A DNA stretch of 64,000 nucleotides from Thermicanus aegyptius DSM 12793 (lineage in GTDB: Bacteria; Bacillota; Bacilli; Thermicanales; Thermicanaceae): contig NZ_KI783301.1 of the NCBI RefSeq assembly GCF_000510645.1, forward strand, positions 2,611,151 through 2,675,150. The letters are read 5' to 3'. A program made the translations under genes and the position numbers. Below are positions 40,271-48,975 of the stretch, in pieces (the first letter of the stretch is position 1; each line of letters begins with the position of its first letter). The notes under the pieces were generated by a model. The model was given only the letters and a program-made list of their open reading frames with translations. It was not told the DNA's origin and did not search any database.

Positions 40271-40342
40271 CTTCGGACACCTCGATTTTGCTAAATTTAT
40301 TGTCGCATTCTCGATTCTCGGTGTCCACTATTCAGTCTAGCA

Positions 40343-40459
40343 TCATTCCGCAGCCTTCTGCCGCGCCAATGTTTCCACTACTGTCGGGTGTGCTGCAAAC
40401 ACCGTTAGCTTTAGGCGATATCCCGCTGCCTCCAACAAGCACTCGTAACGTTTGTCCAA
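40343..40459 (-). CDS. Very small hypothetical protein
   Basis: A 38-codon frame starts at TTG 40459 with AAGGTGA 6 bp upstream (MDKRYECLLEAAGYRLKL...) and ends 16 bp from the IS3 right end. It may be a truncated gene. It is inferred only from the ribosome binding site and position behind the zinc-ribbon gene. Confidence 0.35.
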   Translation of the reverse strand: MDKRYECLLEAAGYRLKLTVFAAHPTVVETLARQKAAE

Positions 40460-40489
40460 TATGTTCACCTTCTTTTGGTCAATTTTTTG

Positions 40490-40609
40490 TTACGCTTTGT
40501 TCCTGCAGGAAAGGCATCGTTCATGCCCTTTGTACACCTGGTCATAAATGGATGGCTCGACCCAAATCGTTTTCCCACAACTGCGGCAAGTAAACAATAT
40601 TCGTTTCAT
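40490..40609 (-). CDS. 39-residue zinc-ribbon protein
   Basis: ATG 40609 follows AGGGGCG and encodes a protein with CRSCGKTIW and CLSCRNK, two CxxC pairs 23 residues apart, a compact zinc ribbon. Similar CxxCGxxIW spacing is seen in the remnant at 25619-25825. Small zinc ribbons of this kind are common on mobile elements; the role is unknown. Confidence 0.6.
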   Translation of the reverse strand: MKRILFTCRSCGKTIWVEPSIYDQVYKGHERCLSCRNKA

Positions 40610-40637
40610 ATTAACGCCCCTATTTACCTATTTAAAT

Positions 40638-40666
40638 GAATAAAACCGCCCCGAAGGACGGCTTTG
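40638..40666 (-). terminator. Terminator with TTCG tetraloop
   Basis: On the minus strand AGCCGTCC-TTCG-GGGCGGTT is followed by TTATT, just after the gene ending at 40725. Confidence 0.8.
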
Positions 40667-40724
40667 AGTTTCCAAAACGATATGCTAAATTTCTTCAATA
40701 TACGAGTCTGAAGGACCCTGAAAT

Positions 40725-41021
40725 TTATTCATCATAATCAGACAATGGAACCTGTCCGGCACAAATCACAGCCGAACAAAATTGCAATCCCTCCATAATT
40801 CCTTGGTAAAACAACCTCTCCTTTTCCTTGGCCTGAATCCAGTTACTGCTCTCCTCCCATTCCAAAAAAATCTTAAACTGTTCGGGGTTCAAAACTTGCT
40901 TCAACTGTTCACGTAATGTCTCGATTTTTTGAAATTCCTGCCGGAGTACGGGATGGGCTTGGTTTTGCCGCTCCCACAAGTCAAACCGCTGCCGCAACGT
41001 CGAAATGAATTCGTATTCCAT
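40725..41021 (-). CDS. Small helical protein, paralogue A
   Basis: This 98-residue, probably all-helical protein has FDLWERQNQAHP, LNPEQFKIFLEWEE and LFYQGIMEGLQ segments that align with paralogue B at 41699-42028. ATG 41021 follows GAGGTG. A promoter identical in spacing and nearly identical in sequence precedes both paralogues. Function unknown; related small proteins occur on Bacilli mobile elements. Confidence 0.7.
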   Translation of the reverse strand: MEYEFISTLRQRFDLWERQNQAHPVLRQEFQKIETLREQLKQVLNPEQFKIFLEWEESSNWIQAKEKERLFYQGIMEGLQFCSAVICAGQVPLSDYDE

Positions 41022-41046
41022 GCCACACCTCACATCGTCTCGATTG

Positions 41047-41084
41047 GGTGTGTCGATGGTAACTCTGCTTCGCGGCTGAAGCAA
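41047..41084 (-). promoter_or_regulatory. Duplicated promoter, copy A
   Basis: Minus strand: TTGCTT (41084-41079), 17-bp spacer, TACCAT (41061-41056). A 22-bp segment covering the -10 (41047-41068) is identical to 42054-42075. Confidence 0.7.
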
Positions 41085-41164
41085 GTGGTTTTGGAATGCA
41101 TCCGAATTTGGTTGTACCCTCAGAAAAACAACGAATCCTTCCGGACATTAGTCGCACAGAAGGA

Positions 41165-41413
41165 TTAAGGGAGATAAGGTTTGCTGTTTTCATACAACAC
41201 ATCCGGATCGAGGTCGATGTCTCCGGGCCAGACCACCGTTCCGGCATCACGGTCAACTTTGACTTGTTTAAAAAACTGCTCGTTCTTCAGAGGTTCGAAT
41301 ACAGGACCTTTAAGAAAAGGACGAATATCCACAATACGATATTCCCCAGGATTGAATTCCAAAACTAGATGGAAAGGTTCGACCGGTTGGGCGCTGCGGA
41401 TTTCATGCATCAT
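41165..41413 (-). CDS. DUF2442 domain protein
   Basis: This 82-residue protein has LVLEFNPGEYRIVDIRPFL, FEPLKNEQFFKQVKVD, GTVVWPGDIDLDPDVLYE, the full DUF2442 pattern. DUF2442 proteins are frequently encoded next to DUF4160 proteins in toxin-antitoxin-like pairs; a DUF4160-like frame lies 18 bp upstream. GAGGTGATACG precedes the start. Confidence 0.85.
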   Translation of the reverse strand: MMHEIRSAQPVEPFHLVLEFNPGEYRIVDIRPFLKGPVFEPLKNEQFFKQVKVDRDAGTVVWPGDIDLDPDVLYENSKPYLP

Positions 41414-41430
41414 TCATCGTATCACCTCGC

Positions 41431-41628
41431 TTAAGACAACGGCGGAATTCGGAATAACGTTTGTCCCGCTTGAGCCCGTTTCCAATTTTCCTCTAATTCC
41501 ACTCTATGCGTGATCACCCAAGCTGTCAACCGGTGGCCAATGCTGGGTGGCAAATACCCGGCAATCACCTTTCCCGAAAAATCCACCGCAGCGGTGTACT
41601 CCCCTCTCACATGAATATGGGGCGGCAA
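41431..41628 (-). pseudogene. DUF4160-like protein, N-terminus lost
   Basis: LPPHIHVRGEYTAAVD and WVITHRVELEENWKRA match the core and C-terminus of DUF4160. The usual ~15 N-terminal residues are missing: codons for FYAVFYQDH precede in frame but follow a TAA, and only a TTG without ribosome binding site could start it. Probably a decayed partner of DUF2442. Confidence 0.6.
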
Positions 41629-41698
41629 ATGATCCTGGTAAAAAACGGCATAAAATTACCCGTCACATGGAGACGGGATTTACCCTTGATCTTTCCGG

Positions 41699-42028
41699 TT
41701 ATTCATCTGGGCTTTCTTTTCCATTCCGTTTGCCGGCATCAAGCCAACCGCTTATCTCGTCCAGACAGGCATACAATTGGAACCCGTCCAAAAAACCTCG
41801 GATATACAATTTCTCTTTCTCCCCGGAAACTTGAAAACTCATGTGTTCTTCCCATTCCATAAACAACTGCAATTGCTCGCGCGAAAACGATGTTTGCAGC
41901 CGGTCGAAAGACTCGGTCGCGAGCTTCCTCTTTTCCCGATGTTTGGGACAGGTTTGCATACGCTGTTCCCATTCGTCGATCCGTTTGCGGAACGCGGTTA
42001 TCAACCATTCCGGCACACCACCGTACAC
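41699..42028 (-). CDS. Small helical protein, paralogue B
   Basis: This 109-residue protein has IDEWEQRMQTCPKH, SREQLQLFMEWEE and EKLYIRGFLDGFQ, in the same order as paralogue A. The GTG start lies behind GGGGAG. The copies have diverged more than their promoters, suggesting promoter conservation by selection or gene conversion. Confidence 0.7.
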   Translation of the reverse strand: MYGGVPEWLITAFRKRIDEWEQRMQTCPKHREKRKLATESFDRLQTSFSREQLQLFMEWEEHMSFQVSGEKEKLYIRGFLDGFQLYACLDEISGWLDAGKRNGKESPDE

Positions 42029-42053
42029 ACCTTGCTCCCCTTTCTCTCAAAAT

Positions 42054-42091
42054 GGTGTGTCGATGGTAACTCTGCCCGGACGATAAAGCAA
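42054..42091 (-). promoter_or_regulatory. Duplicated promoter, copy B
   Basis: Minus strand: TTGCTT (42091-42086), 17-bp spacer, TACCAT (42068-42063), followed by the 22-bp identical block shared with 41047-41068. Confidence 0.7.
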
Positions 42092-42119
42092 GTTGTTTTT
42101 ACAAGGTGTTCCTGAAATG

Positions 42120-42528
42120 TTAATCCGCTGCCTTTATTAATTGAATTCCGTATTTTTCTGCAAACCACATGCCTTTGTCCAATGTGAAAAGATCATATTT
42201 TCTTTCTATAGATTGCGGTTGCAATTATGAGTGCATCGGGGGCTTTTACAACTCGATTCTCTTCATTTTTTTGCTCCAGTCTGATTTCTCCGGCAATTGT
42301 GGCAATTTCATGATTTACATCAATAAATCGGCTGTGCTCAATGCTTTTGACGGCTTGCATTTCAAGATCGGTTTTAGCGCCGCTGATTAATTCGCATTTG
42401 GTGATCACGGAAAAGTAAAACTCATAAAAGTCTTTTTGAAGTGCCTGGATCGTTTCGACCACTGTTTTGTTATCATTCAACAAACCAATGGCAATGTTCG
42501 TATCGAGGATGACCCCCTTTTTCACCAT
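42120..42528 (-). pseudogene. VapC-type PIN toxin, frameshifted near the C-terminus
   Basis: The frame from 42528 encodes GVILDTNIAIGLLND (catalytic Asp), SVITKCELISG (acidic) and APDALIIATAIYR (Asp) and hits TGA at 42193. In the next frame the expected C-terminus follows exactly: YDLFTLDKGMWFAEKYGIQL, ending at TAA 42120. One extra A in the AAAGAAAATATG run explains the break. The shortened 111-residue product loses the last catalytic region (FTLDK). Paired with the VapB gene upstream (overlap 7 bp). Confidence 0.8.
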
Positions 42529-42746
42529 CCTTCCCTCAATTCCTCAATTTCCTTTAACCATTCCTTTGCCCGTTCGTCGGAAATGGTTCCCCGAATGCCC
42601 ATCAAGTCCGAAATCCCTGTTTCGTCATATTCGGTCATCAGGTTGTTTTTTAAATCGATGACGATACACCCATCTTCCTTAACGTTATACTGCTGAAGCA
42701 GCTGTTTGATTGCCTCCATCGTATAATTGTCAATTTTTTTTGCCAT
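42522..42746 (-). CDS. VapB-type antitoxin
   Basis: This 74-residue acidic protein begins with MAKKIDNYTMEAIKQLLQQY, has a short beta segment (DGCIVIDLKN) and a helical acidic tail (ERAKEWLKEIEELREGW) that would bind the toxin. It overlaps the vapC frame by 7 bp, the usual arrangement. Confidence 0.75.
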   Translation of the reverse strand: MAKKIDNYTMEAIKQLLQQYNVKEDGCIVIDLKNNLMTEYDETGISDLMGIRGTISDERAKEWLKEIEELREGW

Positions 42747-42856
42747 TGTTTTTTATCACCAACCTTGACCTTTGCTTAAATGCTTTACTAAATATTATTG
42801 CTTCACTGTATGGAATTGTCAAAGCAAGAAGGATGCTTTCCGCTTCCGTTTTTACG

Positions 42857-43174
42857 CTAATCCCGACTGTCCTGATAACGCCGTTCTTCGAACGACCAAT
42901 CGACACTTTTTCCGTCAAAATGGCGGACCGTTTTTTCGACGACCGAGCGGATGCGCCGATCTTTCGGCGGCCCGCCGTCCCATCCCCGGTCGTAATTGGC
43001 CAAACACCTGCCGAAGCCGGCCGAACGGTCGGGATAAACCTGCAGACGGCTAATTCTTCCCTCAGCTATGCCGTACATGGACGGTTCGCCAAACACCTGC
43101 GCCTCCACATAAAACCCGTAGACTTCTCCCACATAACGCTTGCCCATAAACCAATTGCCTTTTTCCGTAAACAT
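42857..43174 (-). CDS. Small hypothetical protein (mobile-element type)
   Basis: This 105-residue protein has NWFMGKRYVGEVYGFYVEAQVF and CLANYDRGWDGGPP, patterns shared by small proteins on Bacilli phages and integrative elements. GGAGGAACAAGC lies before the ATG. The likely beta-rich fold and function are unknown. Confidence 0.6.
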   Translation of the reverse strand: MFTEKGNWFMGKRYVGEVYGFYVEAQVFGEPSMYGIAEGRISRLQVYPDRSAGFGRCLANYDRGWDGGPPKDRRIRSVVEKTVRHFDGKSVDWSFEERRYQDSRD

Positions 43175-43207
43175 TGCTTGTTCCTCCCTTATTGCAAAAT
43201 CCGCCGG

Positions 43208-43612
43208 TTATCCAATCTGGAAAACCTCTCCGGCCGCGATTCCCGTCTTTTTTTGAACTGCTTCCTTACGCTCGAATTCAGACAAATATGCTAATAACGG
43301 ATCAGTTTTCTGCCGGAAGGCTTCAAGCGCTTGCTTCCTTTTTTCCGGATCGTTCCAAGTCGCAATGTCCTTTTTCTCTTCGATCATTTGCAACGCCCGC
43401 CGTTTGATTTCCGGCTGCAATTGTTTCTGTTCCATTTGCAGAGCGGCAAGTGCCAGAACAACCGCAACATCATTCATCGGATCGGGATAATCCTCAACGC
43501 ACCGCTTCGTAACTTCCTTCATCGGCAGTCCTTCGCGCACCAACTGCCGGAAAAGGTCACGAATGTCCAACACATCATCGTTGTCGAAAATGCCGTATCC
43601 CCATGCCCCCAT
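43208..43612 (-). CDS. DUF4259-like protein
   Basis: This 134-residue protein starts MGAWGYGIFDNDDVLD, the DUF4259 signature, with a helical remainder rich in Lys/Glu. The ribosome binding site is weak. Proteins of this family often sit in small-gene clusters as possible immunity or accessory proteins; role unknown. Confidence 0.7.
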   Translation of the reverse strand: MGAWGYGIFDNDDVLDIRDLFRQLVREGLPMKEVTKRCVEDYPDPMNDVAVVLALAALQMEQKQLQPEIKRRALQMIEEKKDIATWNDPEKRKQALEAFRQKTDPLLAYLSEFERKEAVQKKTGIAAGEVFQIG

Positions 43613-43865
43613 GCCAATCGCACCACACCGTAGACAACATCGCTTTCGGATTGTAATCCCACGTCATCGCCGCACGCTGATCCTCCCTTCGCATGACACA
43701 GCTTTGCTCCACTTTGCCGAAAAAGCAAGTCCAGTGAGAATATGATCTTCCGACGTAGAATTACGTACCTCAAGAACAGGAAAAGGACCCTTGGAAATGC
43801 AAGAGTCCTTCTCCAACAGGTCAAACTGAGTTTCCACATCGTTGCATGCCGCGAATAAACCTGAA
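43613..43865. other. Gene-poor gap at the end of the pilus locus
   Basis: A minus-strand frame (43664-43897, 77 codons) overlaps the end of the large exported-protein gene but has no ribosome binding site and no recognised motif. I see no terminator. No supported gene. Confidence 0.35.
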
Positions 43866-46800
43866 CTAATGGGTTCCGCCCGTTCCAAAGTCGTCATACG
43901 AAGAAAGATTGGCGTGGTAAAACACGATATCCCCGTCCTTCAGTTGGAACGTCACCCCAAATGGATCGGTGAAACTGCGCTTGAATCCCTCCATTTGCCA
44001 CTGGTTGTTCAGCGGTCCGTAAATGTATTGCAAATGCGGGTGATCCAGGTCCTTATTCCGGATCGTCTCGATGTTGAAATTAACAATGATATACCCGTCC
44101 CGCAGAAAAATGGGGGATTGATCGTCCAGCCGATGCGTGCGCCCATACTCCGCCAGATTCGTGCCTTTCGGCACCACATACACCGCAGCGGGCAGACTGT
44201 ATTCCCCGTACCACCGCTGAACCGACGCATTGGCCCTCGCCGCATCCACTCCGGAAGGAACATTCATGCTGCCGATGAACGTCCGCAATTGCGGCGGCAG
44301 CAGCATGATGTCGTAACCGCCGACGTACGTGGACTTTTTGGTGTTTTTCAGATACTGGTCGATATACGCCTGCTTGTTTCCGCCTGCGCCGGTCAAACTC
44401 CAGAGCGAGCTTGCGGTGTTGATCAGCTCTTGCCGGGGTACATTCCGCAGCCGCTCGTCCAAAGCGATATACCGCCGCTCCGCATCGTCTGCGGATCCGA
44501 TCCGGATAAACCGCTTATTGCCGGAATGGTAGTATAAATCCACTTCCTGTCGGTTCCTGCCCTGTCTGTCCACGAAATAAAATTTCGGCGTGATGCGGAT
44601 GCCGTCCCCCGCTCCGAACATATTGCCTTTGGTTTTCACTTCAAACTTCACATGATATCCTGTCTTCACCGCCACATTTTTCTTACCCGGATCCGGGTGG
44701 CTGCCCTGCCGGACCGGCAACACAAACGGCGGCTGGTTGCCGCGCGGCGATCCGTCGATGTCTTTCGTGCCCACCCAATACGCGTTTCCTGTCGGCGCGG
44801 CCCCGCCTTTTTGCGTCCGGAAGACCGTCTCCCAGTTGTAGTCCGCAATATCCGTGATGCGGAAATCGTACAGCCGGCCGATCACTTCCACCGGGACGAC
44901 CTGGGTCGCCACATGGTTGGACACATTCAGATTGGCGTTCATCTCGGTTCCGAACCCGGTTTGCGGGCTGTTTTCCGCGAAGGTACGGAACAGCACATCG
45001 TAGTTGCCTTCATCGACCCAAACCGGCAGGAAAAACGTTGTGGTTTCCTGCGACACCGGAATCGATATCCATGTTTCTTTCGGATAAAATCTGGATTTGT
45101 CGCCGCTGTACACATCGAACGGAAACCATACCTGTTTTTCTTTGGTATACTTCGCATAGTCGCGATCTCCGTAACCCGGGATGTTCCGATGCTGGCCTTC
45201 GGTCGGAATAGTGACGGTAAACGGCCTGTCCAAAATAAGTGCCGAACGGCCCGCGCTCGGGGTGGTTTTTTGGTTATGGGCTCTGTCGTCCGAGACTGTG
45301 GCGTAGTTCACCACCGGCGTGTGAACGGTGACGGGATTGAGACCGTGAATCGGGAAAGATTGGTTCTCCCCGCCGTTGATTCCTTTGACGAGCGAATAAT
45401 CAATGGTGCCGGAACTCGGCTGGTTGGCCTTGTTTGTCTTGCTCGGTTCGATGAGATAACCTTTTCCGTACAGCACGTCCGGACCAATCACGGGCGGCGA
45501 AGGAATTTGTCCGGGAGCCGGAGCCTGTTCTTCCACCGTCCGATTGTCCATCACCATTGTGCCGTTAAACACAAGCGAATCGTTTTTGACCCGGATTTTC
45601 CCGATCGCCTTTTCCGCTTCGCCCGTCCAGTCTTCATCGGGTACGGACGGCCGGCTCGAACCACCGTTAATGGTTTGTCCGGGAAGGGTGACATCGGAAT
45701 AAACGGGATGCGTAATGTGCGATTCCAATGCATCCGTATGCGCCGCGGAAACGCTCGGCGGCGAATATCCGGTCGGCTGCACCGTGACCGTTCCCGATGG
45801 CAAAGCGTAATTGTTGAAGGTGGCTTTTTGGATCCCATACACCTCAAGATTGTCGATGACCCAATAACGGTATCTCCGTTCGATCGTGTAGTTCTTAGTT
45901 ACCGTTTGTGTATCCGATCGTGGAACGGTGATCGTCGTCGGGTTTCCATCGGAATCGGGCGGTCCGGGCACCCTTTCCGTCCATTTCAACGTGTATGTCT
46001 TCGTAACTCGGATCGGATACTTGCACGTTCCGGACATCTCGGCAAATTCGTTTTTGTACAGATAGGCTTTGGATGATGCATTCACATACAGGCTCTCTGA
46101 AGTCGGAATGCCCTTCAGCACATCGAATCGCTCCGCGCCGCGCGGATCCGCTTGGATGACGCCTGTTGCCGCCGGGTCCATAACCTGTGCGCTCTGCACC
46201 GTTCCTTTAACAGGCCCGGTGCAAACGGCGTGTCCTCCGCCGCCTCCTCCGCAATTTCCGTCTTCGCAGGGAGGCTGCCCACAACCGTCGGCATTCGGAT
46301 CACTTTCGCAAACGTCGTTCTTTAACCTGTACATGGCGACCATATTGGTTCCGCCAACGTAGACGGTAAAGTTCCGGGTGACAACTTTGGTGTCCCCTTT
46401 ATCTTTTTCCTGTACGAAATTCCGTTCTTCCGGCCTGAGAACAGGTGAAAGGTACGAAAGGTATATCTCGTAAGTTTGTTGTCGGTACTCCACTTCTTCC
46501 GGAAACGACTCCAATATTTCGTGGCCGGCGGGGAACTTTCCGACGAGGGTTTCATCCACTTTGGTTCCGTCCGAAAGGTACAGGATTTTGTTCACCGGAT
46601 AACCCTCCGGGTCACCCTCAAACACGATTTGCACATCGAAATATTGCCGCAAATCGGACGGTTTTGCCCAATTTTCCGCCTTCACAATGCCCGACAACGT
46701 ATGAAAAGGGCCTTTTCTTACATGCGGGTTTTCCCTCGGACCATCGACGGACACCATGATCGCGCTTGCGTACAGCGTCATACCTTGTTTAATCGCTTTT

Positions 46801-47180
46801 TCGGCTTTGGCTTCGCCGATCGCCGCAAGCACTTCCTCTTTCGTCCACTGAAATGTCGTGATAACCTGCGTGTCCGTGATCCGCTCGTCGATAATATGGC
46901 CGCCTTCCAGTTTAAAGTGTTCTCCCGCTTTTTGTGACGTCGGATCGCATTCGCCGGTATGATCTTCCGTTGTGCAAGTGTCATGCATGTGAATATACCA
47001 GCCGACGGTTAAATACCTCACGCTGCTAGTGGCCTTCTTAGACTGGGTGACAAAAGTAAACTTCCCTCCATCGAAATACGCTTCGTTCGCACTTGCGAGT
47101 CCCGGGAGGAAAGAAGTCAGCAAAAACAAAAAAAAGAGAATCGAAGCGATTCCCTTTACTCTTACCGCCATATATTTCAT
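43866..47180 (-). CDS. Very large exported protein with Cys-rich Gly linker
   Basis: This protein of about 1,104 residues has a signal peptide (MKYMAVRVKG, then ILFFLFLLTSFLPGLASA). The mature part is beta-rich (many Thr/Val/Gly strands) with a Cys-rich, glycine-rich insert around 285-320 (GCGQPPCEDGNC, GGGGGG). There is no sortase motif or C-terminal anchor. Its N-terminal region resembles DUF5704-type proteins encoded near pilus genes, but I am not sure. Last gene of the Tad-like locus; a surface or tip adhesin role is inferred. Alternative starts are GTG 47192 (overlapping the upstream stop) and ATG 47171. Confidence 0.75.
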   Translation of the reverse strand: MKYMAVRVKGIASILFFLFLLTSFLPGLASANEAYFDGGKFTFVTQSKKATSSVRYLTVGWYIHMHDTCTTEDHTGECDPTSQKAGEHFKLEGGHIIDERITDTQVITTFQWTKEEVLAAIGEAKAEKAIKQGMTLYASAIMVSVDGPRENPHVRKGPFHTLSGIVKAENWAKPSDLRQYFDVQIVFEGDPEGYPVNKILYLSDGTKVDETLVGKFPAGHEILESFPEEVEYRQQTYEIYLSYLSPVLRPEERNFVQEKDKGDTKVVTRNFTVYVGGTNMVAMYRLKNDVCESDPNADGCGQPPCEDGNCGGGGGGHAVCTGPVKGTVQSAQVMDPAATGVIQADPRGAERFDVLKGIPTSESLYVNASSKAYLYKNEFAEMSGTCKYPIRVTKTYTLKWTERVPGPPDSDGNPTTITVPRSDTQTVTKNYTIERRYRYWVIDNLEVYGIQKATFNNYALPSGTVTVQPTGYSPPSVSAAHTDALESHITHPVYSDVTLPGQTINGGSSRPSVPDEDWTGEAEKAIGKIRVKNDSLVFNGTMVMDNRTVEEQAPAPGQIPSPPVIGPDVLYGKGYLIEPSKTNKANQPSSGTIDYSLVKGINGGENQSFPIHGLNPVTVHTPVVNYATVSDDRAHNQKTTPSAGRSALILDRPFTVTIPTEGQHRNIPGYGDRDYAKYTKEKQVWFPFDVYSGDKSRFYPKETWISIPVSQETTTFFLPVWVDEGNYDVLFRTFAENSPQTGFGTEMNANLNVSNHVATQVVPVEVIGRLYDFRITDIADYNWETVFRTQKGGAAPTGNAYWVGTKDIDGSPRGNQPPFVLPVRQGSHPDPGKKNVAVKTGYHVKFEVKTKGNMFGAGDGIRITPKFYFVDRQGRNRQEVDLYYHSGNKRFIRIGSADDAERRYIALDERLRNVPRQELINTASSLWSLTGAGGNKQAYIDQYLKNTKKSTYVGGYDIMLLPPQLRTFIGSMNVPSGVDAARANASVQRWYGEYSLPAAVYVVPKGTNLAEYGRTHRLDDQSPIFLRDGYIIVNFNIETIRNKDLDHPHLQYIYGPLNNQWQMEGFKRSFTDPFGVTFQLKDGDIVFYHANLSSYDDFGTGGTH

Positions 47181-47188
47181 CCCGCACT

Positions 47189-48301
47189 TCACTCCATTTT
47201 TCGGATGATACTGTTGTCAAACAAGCTGGCCATCGTCGACAAGGCCAGATGATCGCCGTAATTACCGGAATGATTGGTGCCCAGCCAAATATCGGCGTAA
47301 CCCTCGTACCAATCTCCTTTTTCAAATTTGTCGGTATCCGGATTAAAGAATGTGTCGTGAAAAATATTCTTGTACTCCGCATAGTTGTCGATCTTGAAAC
47401 GAACCCTCGCTCTTACGTACCAACCTCCCAGTCCCGAATTGTACAACATGCTCGGCTCCGGCTCGACAAAACCCTCGAGTTTTATTTTGTTTTCCTTCAC
47501 CCATTCGGCGTACTCTTTGTTTTGCTGTACCCGGACTTTACCGAACGCTTGGTTCTCGTACTGAAACAATTCGTCGGCCCACACAGCGGAATCAATGGTT
47601 TCATAGTCCACATTTAATTTCAAGGCAAAACCGTTTTTCACCCGCTGCATGATCTTTTTCAAATCTTCGGTCGAAAAGATCTGTTCCTTGTAAATGTCGA
47701 CGGAGACTTGGGTATGCCCTTTTCTCGAATGGGGATATTGAAATTCATACATCTCATTCGGTATGTCTTCCAAAATATAAGGATAATCGTTGGCGTTTTT
47801 CGGCAAATTCGCTGTGCGTACAAGCCGCCCCCATTCGTCGTAATTTGCCGTATCGTTCTCCTTCGTCGATATGTGCACGGTTGCCGTGAGGTTATCCCAA
47901 GTGACTTTCGCCCCCAGCACTTCGCTGACAAACCGCAGCGGGACGAACGTTCTCCCGCCCTTCATGATCGCTTTCGTATCAAAGGGGACTTCCGCACCGT
48001 TCACGATGGCCTTGTTTTCACCGACGGTAAGGCGGATCCGCTTGTCTCCCCGCTCAATCGGAACCGTCATCGTATCCGCTTCCCAGCCCACTTTCGCTCC
48101 CATGTTTTCGGCGACAAAGCGGACCGGTACGAGCGTGCGTCCGTTTTCGTCAACAAACGCTTGGGCGTCGGGAAACCAGATTTTCCGGCCATCCATCACG
48201 ACGCTGACAAATGCCGGCGCCGTCACCGCGGCATAGGAGAGATTTGCGAAAAGACTGACACAGACCAGGATTGCCAAGCTTAGGCTCAACCACTTCCTCA
48301 A
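47189..48301 (-). CDS. Exported protein with copper-amine-oxidase-like stalk domain
   Basis: This 370-residue protein has a signal peptide (RKWLSLSLAILVCVSLFANLSYA), then a Cu_amine_oxidN1 stalk domain (about 30-145) with two repeats: GRTLVPVRFVAENMGAKVGW and GRTFVPLRFVSEVLGAKVTW. The remaining ~220 residues are unassigned. TTG start after AAGGAG. These stalk domains are usually cell-surface modules in Bacilli. It overlaps or abuts the giant protein gene, suggesting a joint role. Confidence 0.85.
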   Translation of the reverse strand: MRKWLSLSLAILVCVSLFANLSYAAVTAPAFVSVVMDGRKIWFPDAQAFVDENGRTLVPVRFVAENMGAKVGWEADTMTVPIERGDKRIRLTVGENKAIVNGAEVPFDTKAIMKGGRTFVPLRFVSEVLGAKVTWDNLTATVHISTKENDTANYDEWGRLVRTANLPKNANDYPYILEDIPNEMYEFQYPHSRKGHTQVSVDIYKEQIFSTEDLKKIMQRVKNGFALKLNVDYETIDSAVWADELFQYENQAFGKVRVQQNKEYAEWVKENKIKLEGFVEPEPSMLYNSGLGGWYVRARVRFKIDNYAEYKNIFHDTFFNPDTDKFEKGDWYEGYADIWLGTNHSGNYGDHLALSTMASLFDNSIIRKME

Positions 48302-48532
48302 TCAACTCAACTCCTTCCCGTTTGGAATTCTGAGAAAAAAAGGAAGTCCATTCGTGTCTCCATCTTAGTCTTGTTACGTGAAACTGTCCACTCACTCTTT
48401 CAACCGTTGCTGGAACGAACGGAAACGGTAGTTGTTTTGGGGCAGGAAACACGCTGATAAACGAAAAAGCCACAATCCTCAACTTTTTGTAGGGATTGCA
48501 GCTTGTTCATTTTCGATCCTGACATCTTGTGC

Positions 48533-48895
48533 TCATGCAATGGCCTCAAACGATGGGAGCAAAACACCGTCCGGACCAATCATCCCCAGCGCATAAGCTT
48601 TTTCGATCATGCCCAGTTTTTGATTTTCAAATGGAACATTGCCGTTCCATTGCGCGTTCAACCGGGAACTCCGAACCTCATGTTCCGGCAAGGCGCGGGC
48701 ATACTGGGGATTCACCACACGATTCTTCTGAATGGCTTTCATAAATTCGGAAAAAGTGATCCCGTCGCGGTTACCGTACTTGCTGATTCCCATATCTGCG
48801 CCATAGGTTTGAAAACGATTGACCAGCGTAACTTTTGTGTACGCGGCAAATTCCGGAGTAAATCTCCCGTTCACATCCACTGCAGAAAAAGACAC
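48533..48895 (-). CDS. Hypothetical protein
   Basis: GTG 48895 follows a perfect GGAGGTG at 6 bp and gives a 120-residue protein (SFSAVDVNGRFTPEFAAYTK... ending GVLLPSFEAIA). No signal peptide or family. Weak internal similarity to SLH-like helices is not convincing. It lies between pilus genes in the same direction. The 231-bp gap after it (48302-48532) shows no gene. Confidence 0.6.
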   Translation of the reverse strand: MSFSAVDVNGRFTPEFAAYTKVTLVNRFQTYGADMGISKYGNRDGITFSEFMKAIQKNRVVNPQYARALPEHEVRSSRLNAQWNGNVPFENQKLGMIEKAYALGMIGPDGVLLPSFEAIA

Positions 48896-48975
48896 GACCA
48901 ACACCTCCGAATGTTCCTTCATTTACTATATCGGCACATGGACTGGAAAACATAACGGTCGGCTTTTCCAAATTC

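Larger units (their letters stand above)
39098..40327 (-). mobile_element. IS3-family insertion sequence
   Basis: Ends TGGACAC (39098) and GTGTCCA (40327) sit in longer imperfect inverted repeats that also share GAATCGAGAA. The element carries the usual two overlapping-frame genes orfA and orfB. About 1.23 kb. No obvious target-site duplication (GAT versus CTA outside), so it may have been rearranged. Confidence 0.85.

Noticed and set aside
39095-40330. Target-site duplication of the IS3 element
   Set aside because: Bases outside TGGACAC and GTGTCCA (GAT and CTA) do not match.
43664-43897. 77-codon minus-strand frame after the giant exported protein
   Set aside because: No ribosome binding site or motif; kept only as part of a gene-poor gap.
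44652-46076. 474-codon plus-strand frame
   Set aside because: Antisense to the giant exported protein; no motifs and Arg/His-rich shadow composition.
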